Origin: Fragilaria crotonensis
Lineage: Eukaryota; Bacillariophyta; Fragilariophyceae; Fragilariales; Fragilariaceae
Direction: 5' to 3'
DNA: 64,000 bases
Assembly (NCBI GenBank): GCA_022925895.1
Contig: JAKSYS010000169.1
Location: forward strand, 1 to 64,000
The notes under the pieces were generated by a model. That model saw only the letters and a list, made by a program, of their open reading frames with translations. It did not search any database and was not told the origin of the DNA. Below are positions 22,803 through 33,805 of this stretch, piece after piece; within the stretch, counting starts at the first letter, position 1, and each line of letters begins with the position of its first letter. Both the position numbers and the translations under genes were made by a program.

Positions 22803-23241
22803 ACACGTGCCCCGGAGGGGGATCGGGGTGTTTCGCGACCAAGGCATCGTCATCGAGTGCCTCAAAGAATCGTCGAACACTTTTTACGTGACAGTCCCGT
22901 CACGGAATTTGCTCACGAATGTCGCATTTGTCAAGGTCGTGTTCCTGACGGTAGTGCATAAATCGAATGGCACATTCAGCAGCCTTTTTGTTGGACTTGT
23001 GAGTAAGGGCAAATCGCAAGACCCACAAGTCGTCGTGTTTATGAGGATCATAGTATGGGTCCGATTGGATCTTGGAGCCAATTTCACGAATTATCGTTTC
23101 GTGTTGTTGAATGAGGTCGCGTGCGCAAGGGCGATCATCAAACTCGTCGGCAAGGGGAAGAGGGTCGGATTTGGAACAATCCTCGTCGACCCATGGCCCT
23201 GCCTTGATTGTCGATGGTGCAGTTGAAGTGAGGTTAGCCAT
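22803..23241 (-). pseudogene. Truncated duplicate of the CRAL-TRIO protein gene, with a nonsense codon
   Basis: The first ~113 codons closely match the N-terminal part of the CRAL-TRIO gene at 50024-51004 (both contain IKAGPWVDED, DLIQQHET and LRFAL.HKSNKKAA). At 22900-22902 a TGA replaces the Gly codon that follows IRE.(I/V)P in the full copy. Beyond it the same frame still reads RDCHVKSVRRFFEALDDD, matching the paralogue's RNCPIPGVRQFYEALDDD. Similarity ends near 22805, before the lipid-binding domain. The product would lack the Sec14-like pocket. It is therefore best read as a partial gene duplication that later gained a stop. Confidence 0.75.
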
Positions 23242-23629
23242 GACTTATTTCTCAGAAACGTGTGGTATCGTGCTGTGCTTTAGGCGCTGCCTGTTTTGTG
23301 AGCTAGTCGATATCTGGCGATCAGGATGTATAGCTATCTCGCTTCGTTCTCGATAAGATTGGAAAGGTACTGGAAGAAAGGAGTGTCTCAAGGATGATGG
23401 ACTAAACAATCCCCAGGTGTTGATGAAATTGGAAGTGTGCTCTGTCGTAGCGGTTCGTTTTGTTATGGAGCTACTCCAAAGTCTGGTGAGCACTCTGCTG
23501 TCGAAGAAGTGCTGACAATGGTTTTGCACTTGATTTCATAAAGCTCTATCTCCATGCAGGACTACAAACCGTGAAAAATTCTGTCCAAAGAATATCCAGG
23601 ACACAGGGACATGTACGATTGTATGATAT
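23242..23629. other. Gap without a supported gene
   Basis: This holds the upstream region of the truncated CRAL-TRIO copy and the left flank of a short repeat. No frame over about 95 codons is seen and none is convincing. Confidence 0.4.
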
Positions 23630-23798
23630 CGTTCAAGTATTGACGGTACGGTACGATATTTACCAGTACGCATACGCGTAAGCATGAGTAGAATCACAAT
23701 TTTATCGGTTATCGTTTTACTATTACTGTCGCTTTCCCGAGTACCCTTTATCGAACTTTCCAAGGTAAGAATCATCCGTCACGAACGGATTTGAACGG
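23630..23798 (+). repeat. ~170-bp dispersed repeat, copy 1
   Basis: This stretch is a near-exact reverse complement (about 96-97% by eye) of 45038-45209. The termini are imperfect inverses of each other (CGTTCAAGTATTG against CGTTCAAATCCG read from the other end), as in a short non-autonomous DNA element. It contains no gene. No clear target duplication is seen. Confidence 0.75.
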
Positions 23799-24203
23799 TT
23801 TATCAGACCCCAATAGGGTACCAAATGAGTGAGCAACATTAAAGGCAAAACGAACGAGAGAAAGCTATGCAATGGCCGAGCGGACCTAGGACTGGGGTAA
23901 AACCTAGGATGTGGCTCGTATATGACCTACGCACTGTGGCACGTAACGGAAAAATTTGATACTCGGTAATCATTGTTTGTATATATCTTTTGGCCGCAAT
24001 GGTGGGCGACAACGACCGGTATCAACTGCTCACGTTTTATAATTGACCATGCATGGTCACCGTGATGCATCGTACTCGCTGAGGTCGGGACTGATCACCC
24101 CGTACCGCCCGGACTGTGACCCGCCTCACAACCCGCTCGTAGTGGCGTGGCCCGGATACGAACATAGCCCAGTTGCACTCACTTGTCAGCGATTGCTGTA
24201 CAG
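23799..24203. other. 5' flank / leader of the Copia element
   Basis: This stretch lies just before Gag. CGGTATCAACTGCTC at about 24017 loosely resembles a tRNA primer-binding site, but no 5' LTR could be matched to the 3' side. A tRNA-like segment (TGGCCGAGCGG at about 23875) is followed by a palindromic CCTAGG pair but does not fold as a complete tRNA. Confidence 0.3.
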
Positions 24204-25625
24204 ATGGACGCCGAGCCTGAACCCCAACCTGAGATTCTCCCACCTATCCCCGAAGTCTATGTTGCTGAGGAGAACCCGGTCCACCGGGTCCTCCAGATCT
24301 GCGGTATCGCAAACAATGCAAACCGTTTGACGTTCATTAACATCGAGGGCCTTGATACGATTGAAGCGTTTGGTTCCATGAGTGGTGATACGGATGTTAC
24401 GGAGATGGCTAAACGTATGGCCGCAATGTCCAGTGCCGCTACCGGTAGGGTCATCCTTGGTACTATGCAGATTAAGAGACTGCAGGCGTTGGTATACTGG
24501 GTGAAGGATAACACCAACCGCGGGATTGAAATTGACCCTGACATGTGGACTGCGGAAGAAATGGCTCGTGCGATGGATCGGAAGGAGTCTGAGTACAACT
24601 TTGGTAAGCTTGATGTTGATTTAATTGACCCTGGGAAGTGCCAAACAGACTATGCTTGGGACAACTGGCAGATTGCCTTCGTCAACAAGCTGAGCGCCAC
24701 GATGGGCGCAGCAAAGTTCCCGATTGACTGTGTCGTTCGACCCGAGATCGATGATGAGTATGAACCGGTGAATGACGATGAGCAGAGACGCTACCAAATT
24801 CCCCTTACAGGTGAGAACTTTAAGCGAAACAACAAACTTGTTTACACCTTGTTGAAGTCAGCTTGCATCAAAACCGACGCCTGGACCTGGATTCAATCAT
24901 ATGACCGAACCTCCAATGGCAGGCAAGCCTGGCTTGCCCTGGTGGCACACTATGACGGCACAGGTTGATTGTTTGATGCGGGGTATTCGTTCGTCCGATA
25001 CAAGTATTACCTCCGCCAAGATCAACATCTTTCAGAGCTATCGATCGGACTTTGACGGTGCTGTGAATTTATGTCCGGGCTTGTTGCGAACCTCCATGCA
25101 TTTGCACAACTGGATTACGCAAATCGTAACTCTGCCGGTAACAAGCGACGTTACGTAAGTGCCACGGACTCTACTGGTGGACGCGGTCGTGCCCGGACAG
25201 GCGGACGCTCGGGACAGCGAGGTGGTCGGCATAGTGGCCGTGGTCGTGACAATCGTGGAAGCGGACGTGGACGTGGTGAGTATCGCCGAACGTTTGCGAA
25301 CAATGTGGACATCTCAGACCCGCACCGCAATTTTTCTGCCGACGAATGGGAACGTTTAGGCACCATGAGATCCTACGTGTTACAACTCCGAGAAGGCGGA
25401 CGTGGCGGCAGAGGTAATCGCGGCGACAATCGGTCTGGCAACAATACGTCCACCAATCGGGCTACAAGCAGTGTGTCCACTACCAACAACAACAATGAAT
25501 CGAATGATAATGCTACAACCGGCGGTGGCAATTCCGTCGTCTCTGCAATCACTGAGCGCGGATCTCAGATCGGTCGCAGCTTTGGCCGTGGTGCATACAA
25601 CAATTCGAACTCTAACTCTACTTGA
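24204..25625 (+). pseudogene. Copia Gag-like region with Arg/Gly-rich tail
   Basis: The first ATG in frame is at 24204 (MDAEPEPQPEILPP). A capsid-like helical region extends to about 24960 and ends AWLALVAHYDGTG at a stop. The following 100 bases are degenerate. From 25071 to 25625 another frame gives a strongly RGG-rich tail (for example GGRGRARTGGRSGQRGGRH) with Asn/Ser/Thr stretches, replacing the usual zinc knuckle as an RNA-binding region. This would be the structural protein that packages element RNA. The break at ~24965 makes it a pseudogene. Confidence 0.65.
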
Positions 25626-25655
25626 CCCGCGGGAGCTAGTACTCGACGCGCCGCC

Positions 25656-28600
25656 ATGCCCGTAATCTCGAGCGCGCGACGTGCTGGCACCCACCAATTA
25701 TATTCACAGCCGACAACCCCAGGGCAACTTGGCACCAACAAAATCGATAATCATGCGGACACCATTTGTGCCGGACCTAATTGGCGTTTGCTCAAACTCA
25801 CCGGCAAATATTGCACTGTTGCCCCGTTTTCCTCTGATTACTCCCCCAAACCGGATTATCCCCATCGCGAGATGTGCCACCACTTACACATGCCCAACGA
25901 GCGGCGACTCTGTTGTTCTCGTTGCCGATCAGGTCCTTTGGTTCGGAAACGACCTCCATTGCTCTCTGATTATTCCTCACCAGATTCGTGCACATGGTCA
26001 CGGTGTTTGTGATGACCCCTGGGACCCAAATCGCGACCTTGGCATCACACTTGATCAATTCTTTGTCCCTCTCACCCTTTCAGGACCAAATTTGATTTTC
26101 GAATCCCGTGTGCCGACTGATTGGGAGTTAGAAAATCTTGCTGTTATCGAACTCACCTCTAACGTCTGGGACCCGGCTGACATGCACATCCTTGCATCGC
26201 ACTCTCACACACCCCGTCGTCACGCTGCAACCGTTTCCTCCACCATACAGCGTACCGTTTTGTCGGAGTCCGCAACGCTGTTATCCACTATCTCGTGTGC
26301 ACTTGACCCCCGTTGTCTTTCCGCTCTCTACACACAGGCGATCACCCTGCATGACGCGCCTACGGGGACAGTACATGGTATAGGCGCGACATTTTCAAGC
26401 GAACGGCATTCAAGTATCACCGCTGAGAACCTGAGCCGCAAATGGAACATTGGGATTGACACGGCGAAAAAGACATTACAAGTTACGACGCAACGTGGAA
26501 TTCGCACTGCAGTGCATCCGTTACATAGGCGGTATCGTGTCGATCACCTGCATTTGAATCGTCGACGCCTTAACGGCAACTGGTTTACGGACACCCTATT
26601 CTCGAAGGTAATATCTCTCCAGGGTAATGTATGCGCACAGGTCTTCACGAATGGACAGTTTACAACCGTTCACCCTATGGAATCTAAATCAAGAGTTGCT
26701 AACGCGTTGACCGAGTTTGCGGATGATGTTGGCATTCCTGACTCGTTGCTTTCTGATGGCGCACCTGAAATTGTTGGACCGCGAACGGACTTCATGAAGG
26801 AGGTCAATCGATTGAAGATTCGGCTAAGACGCTCCGAGGTGGGACGATCAAACCAAAATTATGCTGCAGAACGTGAGATCGGTGAATTGAAAAAGCGCTG
26901 GCGAAATCGGATGCTTAAACGCAAGGTTCCCCCTCGTTTGTGGGATTATGGTCTTATTTATGAATCTAACATTCTCAACAGGATTCCGCGCGGCTCACAT
27001 CAGAGAACGGGCTTAGAAATGGTGACCGGTGAGACTCCGGATATCTCCGAGTGGTTGGACTTTGAATTCTATGACAGGGTTTGGTTTTATGACCAAAAGA
27101 AGATAGAGATTGATGGCTCCGGTCGACGTCTTGCACGATGGCTTGGCGTTGCCCATCGGGTTGGAAGCGACCTCTGTTATTGGCTCCTCCTCGAATCCGG
27201 TAAGGTAATCGCTCGTACGACAGTACAGCATGTTGTGCGGGACGACTATATCAACGAGGACACGAAATCAGAAATTGCGCGCTTCGATCAAGCCGTCGAG
27301 GAACGTCTGTCAGATCACGACTTCATATTACATGAGCCCAACGACTTTTACATACAGGAAGAATACATCGATGTTGGTGCTTCTTACACTAATGACGAAG
27401 ATTATGACGACATGAATGTACCCGAAGCAATGGAACAAGCCGACGACCTGGACGATGAGATTACGGATAAGTATTTGAACGCCGAACTAATTTTCGATGT
27501 CGGAACTGGAAGCGAACGAAAAGGGCGTGTCGTTAAACATGCCAAAGGAACCTCTGGTGAGCCAATTGGTCGTGCCCATACTAACCCCCTTTTTGATACC
27601 CGGGAATACGTCGTCGAATTTACCGACGGTACCACCGAGAACTATTTCGCCAACGTAATTGCAGAGTGCATGTATGCACAAGTTGATTCTGAAGGGCGAC
27701 AATTTCAGTTGCTACAGGAGATCACAGATCATAAGTCGGATAATTCTGCCATATCAGTAGCGAACGGTTTCGTGACGAGCAGGAATGGCAACCGGGTTCC
27801 GAAAGTTACCACACGGGGTTGGTCCCTCCTGGTCACTTGGAAGGATGGATCGTCCGATTGGATACCGTTGAAGGACATAAAAGATTCGTAGTACCCGGTA
27901 CAAATAGCTGAATATGCTGTGACTAACAACATTGCACATGAGCCGGCAGCATTTAACTGGTGGGTCCACACTGTCTTGCGAAAAAGGAATCGGATTGTGG
28001 CGAAAGTGAAAAGGTATTGGAGAACGACGCACAAGTTCGGTATTCGTCTGCCCAAATCTGTGGAAGAGGCACTTGCGATTGACGAAGAAGAGACTGGTAC
28101 TGACCACTGCCGTAAGGCATTAGGTAAGGAAATGAGCAAAGTCAAGGTTGCTTGGAAGCCGATGGACGGCGTCATGCCTGCGCAGGCACGGACCGGGAAA
28201 GAATCAGTCAGGAAATACGTTGCCATATTATTTTCGATATAAAAATGGATTTCACGCGCAAGGCACGGTTCGTCGCAGGTGGACATACGACAGATACTCC
28301 GGGCTCGCTTACATACTCGAGCGTTGTCTCACGAGACAGCGTGAGGTTGCATTTTTAATTGCTGGGCTCAATGACCTCGATGTTTTGGCCGGTGACGTTA
28401 CGAATGCTTATTTAAATGCCGCTTGCCGCGAGAAGATTTGGTTTGAAGGCGGCCTTGAAACTGGTGCAGACCAAGGTAAAGTATTGATCGTGACGCGAGC
28501 GTTGTACGGTTTGAAATCATCTGGTGCCGCGTGGAGAGCGGACCTGGCAGCAACGCTGCGCGACCTGCATTTTACATCTACTAAGGCTGATCCGGATGTG

Positions 28601-29712
28601 TGGATCCGGAGTGCTGATACCCATTATGACATGGTTCTCGTATATGTTGACGACATTTTGATATTCGCGAAAGACCCGAAGGTAACTATGGATGAGTTGG
28701 GTAAACTCTACGAACTAAAACCGGAAAGCGTTAAAGAACCGGATATTTATCTGGGCGCAAACATGGAGAAGGTGCAATTGCCTAACGGTAAGCTTGAGTG
28801 GTCCATGGGGAGCAAAACGTATGTCAAGAGTGCCGTGAAGGTTGTTGAGGCTCTCATTACGGAAGACGACCCAATGGCGGCGTTGAAGACGACTGCACGG
28901 AATCCTTTTCCGAGCGGCTATAAACCCGAATTGGACATTACCCCCGAATTAAATGATGAGCTGGCAGCGCAATTCTTACAACTAATTGGAATATTGCGAT
29001 GGGCAATCGAATTGGGCCGCATTGACATCTTGTCAAAGTCTCACAAATCTCACAGCATCAGGCGCTCCCACGGAAGGGACACCTTGACGCAATTTACCAC
29101 ATCTTTGCATGCCTTAAGAAACATGAGAATCCGAAGACCCCGATTATCGATGAACGCGTATTCCGATCTGATGCAGACTGGAGTGACTTTTACGGGGACG
29201 TGAGCGAAGAGCTGCCGCCGAACATGCCCGAGCCAAATGGAAAGAGTGTAAGTATTTCATGTTTCGTGGATGCCAATCATGCCGGAAATGTTATTACTCG
29301 ACGATTGCATACGGGAATCCTTGTGTACGTTCAGAATGCCCCGATCCTCTGGTTTTCCAAACGTCAAAATACCGTCGAGTCGTCCAGCTTTGGTAGTGAA
29401 TTTGTTGCTTTACGAACGGCGAAGGATATGATCGTGGCTTTGCGGTATAAACTCCGCATGTTTGGAGTTCCTATCGATGGTCCGGCAAATGTTTTTTGTG
29501 ATAATAACGGCGTCGTGAAGAACACAACAATCCCAGAATCAATGTTGGCCAAGAAGCACAACGCCATTAATTACCATGCCATTCGTGAGGCAGTTGCGGC
29601 GAAAATTCTTCGAGTTGGAAAGGAAGATGGAATGACGAATCTCGCCGATCTCTTTACTAAAGTCTTGACCGCGGATCGGCGACGTGCCCTCTGTCGGCAC
29701 ATTATGTATTAA
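25656..29712 (+). pseudogene. Copia Pol: protease-integrase-RT-RNase H, frameshifted
   Basis: The protease motif DNHADTICAG is near 25760. The frame shifts near 25860 and then stays open to 27891. The integrase core (about 26590-26880) has Asp in WFTDT, Asp in LLSDGAPE and Glu in NYAAEREIGELKKRW, the DDE pattern. An R-rich segment (DRVWFYDQKK) and an acidic linker follow. The RT is split over three frames between 27919 and 29203; catalytic YVDDI lies near 28647 and YGLKSSGAAW near 28507. RNase H occupies 29250-29712, with FVDANHAG, SSSFGSEFVALR and VFCDNNGVV, ending in the Copia-type ADLFTKVL motif. It would process, copy and integrate element cDNA if intact. Confidence 0.75.
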
Positions 29713-29731
29713 GTACAACATCTAAGGGTGC

Positions 29732-29747
29732 CAAAACCAAGTCGGCT
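29732..29747 (+). repeat. Target-site duplication, left copy
   Basis: CAAAACCAAGTCGGCT directly precedes the LINE fragment and recurs with one change at 30394-30409. Confidence 0.8.
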
Positions 29748-30393
29748 GGATTAAACACTGGATTGAACACCCTGACCGACCTTTCCGTCCGAATGTTGAG
29801 CATTTCCCCCCGCACCTCCACGACTCTATCCACCAAGCAATCTCCTCACAGGAACGGATTGGTTGGAAACACCTACTCAATGGTTTCCTCAGCACGGCCT
29901 GGCGCTCTCTCGCTCATCTGGATATGCTATCCGCCACGAAATCAGATCAATCCAAAGGACTCCAGAGACTCCGCACGAGCATTTCCGCCATCCACATCTT
30001 CACACGCACTCTCTGGCTTGCTTGAAACTCAGTCCTACACGAAGAGACACAGATCTCGCACAGCAGAACAAGTTTAAGTATCCTACTACCATCAACGCCC
30101 CCAGCTACTACGCTTCGACGATCGACATCTATGCGATAGAAGCTTGAACAAGCTCTTATCAGGGTCATCCTCAACACGACGCAGATGGCTACGACTTATC
30201 AAATCTTCCGTGCAACTCCATGCAATCGACGGCAAACGTCAGACAACCATACAAAGTTTTTTCCCCACTGTACGGTAACTACCCACAGCAGTAGTAACTA
30301 AGTTCTCGCGTGCAAACGCACGCCGGAACGGGGTACACTCTGGGAACCTCACGGTTCCTAGACCGTGCTAACCCTCTATAATTAGGTTTTATA
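29748..30393 (+). mobile_element. 5'-truncated LINE copy with 16-bp target duplications
   Basis: The fragment encodes the last ~175 residues of a LINE ORF2 related to the one ending at 9128: ERIGWKHLLNGFLSTAWRSL matches SRIGWSAAMRGFFTVEWRYL, and RRRWLR...DGKRQTTIQSFF matches RRRWLL...DGKTQTAITEFF. A TGA replaces Arg after LWLA, and a frame change follows. The stop is at 30276. The insert is bounded by CAAAACCAAGTCGGCT (29732-29747) and CAAAACCAAGTTGGCT (30394-30409), differing at one base. Truncation at the 5' end with a long duplication is the expected product of target-primed reverse transcription. It landed about 35 bases after the Copia stop codon. Confidence 0.85.
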
Positions 30394-30409
30394 CAAAACC
30401 AAGTTGGCT
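30394..30409 (+). repeat. Target-site duplication, right copy
   Basis: CAAAACCAAGTTGGCT directly follows the AT-rich 3' end of the LINE fragment and matches the left copy at 15 of 16 bases. Confidence 0.8.
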
Positions 30410-30460
30410 CTTGGATATGAAAAACCAATTATCTTTGATATGATAATTTTTTGTTCATGA

Positions 30461-30485
30461 TTTTTACCTAAAATATAGGTAAAAA
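30461..30485. other. Perfect 10-bp inverted repeat with 5-base loop
   Basis: TTTTTACCTA, a five-base AAATA spacer and TAGGTAAAAA form a perfect hairpin. It lies between the LINE fragment and the ATTCCTGA cluster. It could be a terminator or processing structure of the Copia element, or chance in AT-rich DNA. Confidence 0.45.
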
Positions 30486-30535
30486 CTTAGGACTAAAGAG
30501 CTTGCACATCATGTGTATGAAGTGGGTTTCCTCGT

Positions 30536-30746
30536 ATTCCTGAACTCTAAAATTTATTTTTCCTGAACTTTTTCATCTCTTGCATAGGAGCTCATACTTT
30601 GCATTCCTGAGCTCCAAAATTTCAATTCCTGAATTTCACTGACTCATTTTTACTAACACTCGGGTGGAATTCCTGAGCTCTTGGACTCTAAATATATGAA
30701 CTATACCACTTCTTCATTTGTGATCACGAATTTCAATTCCTGAATT
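30536..30746. repeat. Cluster of six ATTCCTGA(A/G) motifs
   Basis: Copies of (A/T)TTCCTGA followed by RYT occur at about 30536, 30559, 30603, 30625, 30669 and 30736, spaced 20-70 bases. The AATTCCTGAATT versions are near-palindromic. The cluster lies just downstream of a minus-strand gene in a transposon-like gene group, the place where subterminal transposase-binding repeats are found in several DNA transposon families. Confidence 0.55.
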
Positions 30747-31762
30747 AGATATTCGAAAAGAAGAAGTTTGCTGTGTAGTGTGTATGAAGTAATCACCTCA
30801 GTAGTTCTGAGCTGACATTGTTCATATAATTGATGTAATTGTCCCTCATTTTAACTTTTGTTGGAGATTAGTTTTAATTGTGCCTATTCGTGTGGCTTTG
30901 ATGAACCATTCTACTATTCATTACTAAGTGTCTGATCTATTCTAAACTGCCTCCACTTTCACTTCACTGTAGACAAGTTCAGGAGCGAGGTGTCTGGAGT
31001 AGTTATCATCCTCCTCATCAGAGGAGTCGTCAAATACATCCATGCACTTGTGTGGGCGTTTCTTACCCTTGTCATCAAATTGTTTCCTGACCCCCCGGCC
31101 AGACTCCTTTTTCCTTCTGGACAGAAACATTTTAAGTAGTTTCTGGTTGAATGTTGGGGTGGTTGATTTCTTTCTATCATTCTTGATGGCCATGTATAAT
31201 TCATCGTATTTCCTCATTCCCACCTGTGACCAACCACAGCCTCCCCCATTATCATGAGCACCCTTGTTCCTGGAGAATGTGTAAAGTGGTGGCTGCCGAA
31301 CATGGTATTGCAAAGATTGGTCAGAAGTTAGGATGTGGTTTTTTCATTTCATTTATCATAGTGTAACTTACGGGTAGGTTGTTGTTGTCCTCATCAGTCC
31401 ATGTACCAATTTGCTGTTTCCAACAAGTGATAACAAAACAAGTCAGTTTCTTGTTGTTTGTTCTGTGACAAACCATTCGGATAAACTTACCATTTTCTCT
31501 GTCTTAACTAATTCCGCGAACCACCTCTTCCCATAGTTGATCAGGCACAGCAAAATGAATGCTTCATCACTTATGGACAGGATCTTCTTGCTCCATACTT
31601 TCCTGTCAGTTGTTGCACAGTGGTTCTCCATGTTGATAATGTTATTCCACTTGCTGCTGCCGACAATGCATGGGGCATAGGTGTCTATGATTTGGGCATA
31701 GTAGCAGATATCATCCCTCATCTTGAGGAGGTAACTGGTTTCTTCGTCGCATCCACTGTATA

Positions 31763-32059
31763 CGAAATAAATTCCGAGTCTTGTCCAAATTTCTCTAAGT
31801 CCGTTTAGTCGGATGAGTCGTCTGCTTCGTGGTTTCGTCGTACCGTTGTCTCGCGCACTGTCGCGTCGATTCGTGTGTTGTCTGTGGTCATTCTCGTTTC
31901 TCTTTTGTGCTCGTGAGACTAGTAGAAATAAATAGATGGCATCGGAATCTGGTCCTAATAGTTTTGTCTCTCTCTCCTGGTTCGTCTCGCGGTGTCGGTC
32001 CCGTGATAGTTATCTAGCGGGGGTCCGTCGCGCGATTGTGAGTCGACCTGGTTTCCGCC
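31763..32059 (-). repeat. Split direct repeat B2 (297 bp)
   Basis: It starts CGAAATAAATTCCG and ends GACCTGGTTTCCGCC, matching 32305-32600 except for about one inserted base in a CTCTCTC run. It forms the terminal end of the element at the 31762/31763 junction. Confidence 0.85.
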
Positions 32060-32147
32060 CCATGCAGAGCATGGCCAGGAGGTAACCGGCGCCAGGGGCG
32101 CCGATGAACCTAGGCATCGGGCCAGGAGAGGAGGTGTGGGTGGGTGG
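32060..32147. other. 88-bp GC-rich hairpin spacer in the YR element
   Basis: This contains several inverted repeats, including CCATGC/GCATGG, GGCGCC/GGCGCC and CGATG/CATCG. Its CCAGGAGGTAA...GCCGATGAACCTAGG part resembles 45292-45338, just outside the MULE terminus. It sits between repeats A2 and B2 and could be a structured signal in the element RNA or its circular intermediate. Confidence 0.4.
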
Positions 32148-32304
32148 GATTAACTAGAGTAGTGTCTTTGTCGATTCGAGTTCGTTCGGATTGTGAGCAA
32201 TTCGTATCTTGTGTTGTGTTGTGTCGTGGTGTTCGTCTGTCTGTGTCTCGTGTTCGTCTGTCTGATGGCGACTGCCCGTCCTTTCCCGATCTTCGGACAT
32301 GCCA
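32148..32304 (-). repeat. Split direct repeat A2 (157 bp)
   Basis: Starts GATTAACTAGAGTAGTG and ends CTTCGGACATGCCA on the plus strand. It is the same as 38503-38659 and abuts repeat B1 directly. Confidence 0.85.
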
Positions 32305-32600
32305 CGAAATAAATTCCGAGTCTTGTCCAAATTTCTCTAAGTCCGTTTAGTCGGATGAGTCGTCTGCTTCGTGGTTTCGTCGTACCGTTGTCTCGCGCAC
32401 TGTCGCGTCGATTCGTGTGTTGTCTGTGGTCATTCTCGTTTCTCTTTTGTGCTCGTGAGACTAGTAGAAATAAATAGATGGCATCGGAATCTGGTCCTAA
32501 TAGTTTTGTCTCTCTCTCTGGTTCGTCTCGCGGTGTCGGTCCCGTGATAGTTATCTAGCGGGGGTCCGTCGCGCGATTGTGAGTCGACCTGGTTTCCGCC
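32305..32600 (-). repeat. Split direct repeat B1 (296 bp)
   Basis: This is a near-identical copy of 31763-32059. It overlaps the 3' end of the tyrosine recombinase frame, whose stop is at 32430, so the repeat is partly coding. Confidence 0.85.
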
Positions 32601-33805
32601 ATTTTCCGGTTGTCGTTCGTCCGCAGAATCTGGGGCGATCGTGTAGAAAGATTGTCGACTCGTCATGCGTGCGGCTACTCCGAGTGTCGAGTCCGGCACT
32701 TGAATTCGGAGGTATCTCATGAACGTCTGGCTTCGCCACCTCCCCACCATCTGAATCGTCTCACTTGGAACTCCGGCGAGGTGCATGGCCATCGCGGCGC
32801 CTGATCTGATCGAGTGAGTGCCGATGCCACTCGCCTGGAGGCCAAGCCTCTCCTCCCCTGCGAGAGTCGTCGCCATCCTGAGCTGCCTCAGTATGGACTT
32901 GGAAGAGATGTGTTGGGGTTCGTCTGAGTCCTGCGTCCTGACGGCGTTAATCTTCGGGTTCGTCCGTGAATGGCAATCGTAACTCCGTACCCTCGTCGTC
33001 AGGTCCGCTAGCACGCGGACGGGGCAGATGTCCGTTTGTCCCTGCCTGTCGTTTCGATGCTGAGTCACTGTCGCGCCTTTGTCCCCGTTCTTTTGTCGCC
33101 GGAAGGTGATCGACACGGTGTCGGCATTCTCCAGTTGTCCTCGGTCGGTTGTCTGCAGGTCCTGTCCCTTCTGTCGGAAACGAACGTCGTCCACTCTGAT
33201 CACTGATGTCGTCCGTCGGCTTCCGACATCGGAATATTCGCACGACCTCATGGCGAAAAAGAACGCGACCACCACAAGTTGTCCAATAGCGATGTCCGTC
33301 TCGTTTCTTGCCCAGGATCGAACCTTTCGAATCACCTCTAACGGCAGCGCCTGCTGTGGGGTAGGTCCTGGGTCCTCGTCGGCGTAACGTTTCAGTTGTA
33401 AAGCCAGAAGGGGGTCGAGTCGTCCGGCGGCGTCGTGGATTGGGCTCTCAAATTTGTTAAGCCTGAAGGCCTGAGCCACACCGTCGAGGGTGGCACGAAT
33501 GGAACCGGACAAGGGTCCATTGCCAGCTTCCTGAGGTTGTCGGGAGCGAAGCCGTCCGTCCCGAAGGGCGGCGGCGAAGCAGGCGAACGTTTCTGCTTTC
33601 GCTTCTCGTCCGAGTCCTTGGAGAAAGGCTCCCTCCCGACTCCGTCGATTCGTCCGAGGAATCTTTCGTAACAGCGCCAGCTGCTATCGCGCTTGGCACG
33701 GGTTGAGTCGGCAAGAGCTGCGTTTTGGGCAGCAGCTGCAGCCAGCCTCAATCTGCGAAATAAGGGCTGGCCGCAAAGGGATGATCCTGAAGTTCTGTGG
33801 AACAA
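32430..33805 (-). pseudogene. Tyrosine recombinase of the YR retrotransposon
   Basis: The catalytic part is an open frame of 360 residues (33512-32430). It has Arg89 in AFFFAMRSCEY, His233 and Arg236 in GTHSIRSGAA, Trp259 in VGRWR and Tyr267 in FMRYLR, which is the R-HxxR-W-Y set of tyrosine recombinases. The preceding core-binding part (ALADSTRAKRDSSW ...) lies in another frame (33805 to about 33490), so one frameshift separates the halves. The enzyme would join the circular element DNA to the target through a 3'-phosphotyrosine link, needing no target duplication. The basic C-terminal tail is encoded within repeat B1. Confidence 0.8.

Larger units (their letters stand above)
24204..29731 (+). 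mobile_element. Ty1/Copia retrotransposon of diatom (CoDi-like) type, frameshifted
   Basis: The order Gag, aspartic protease, integrase, RT and RNase H is the Copia order. The region is nearly complete in coding content but split by at least six frame changes. No pair of LTRs could be recognised: the 3' flank received a LINE fragment, and the sequence beyond it does not match the 5' flank. The element is probably immobile. A Gag with an Arg/Gly-rich tail and the HADT protease motif match what I know of CoDi polyproteins. Confidence 0.8.

Noticed and set aside
23868-23950. tRNA-Leu/Ser-like segment with a good A box (TGGCCGAGCGG)
   Set aside because: The following CCTAGG pair leaves a 12-base loop, no acceptor stem pairs, and the only B-box candidate is weak. 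It is at most a tRNA relic.
23800-24203. 5' LTR and primer-binding site of the Copia element
   Set aside because: No sequence here matches the stretch after the Copia stop codon, so no LTR pair can be supported; the PBS resemblance is slight.
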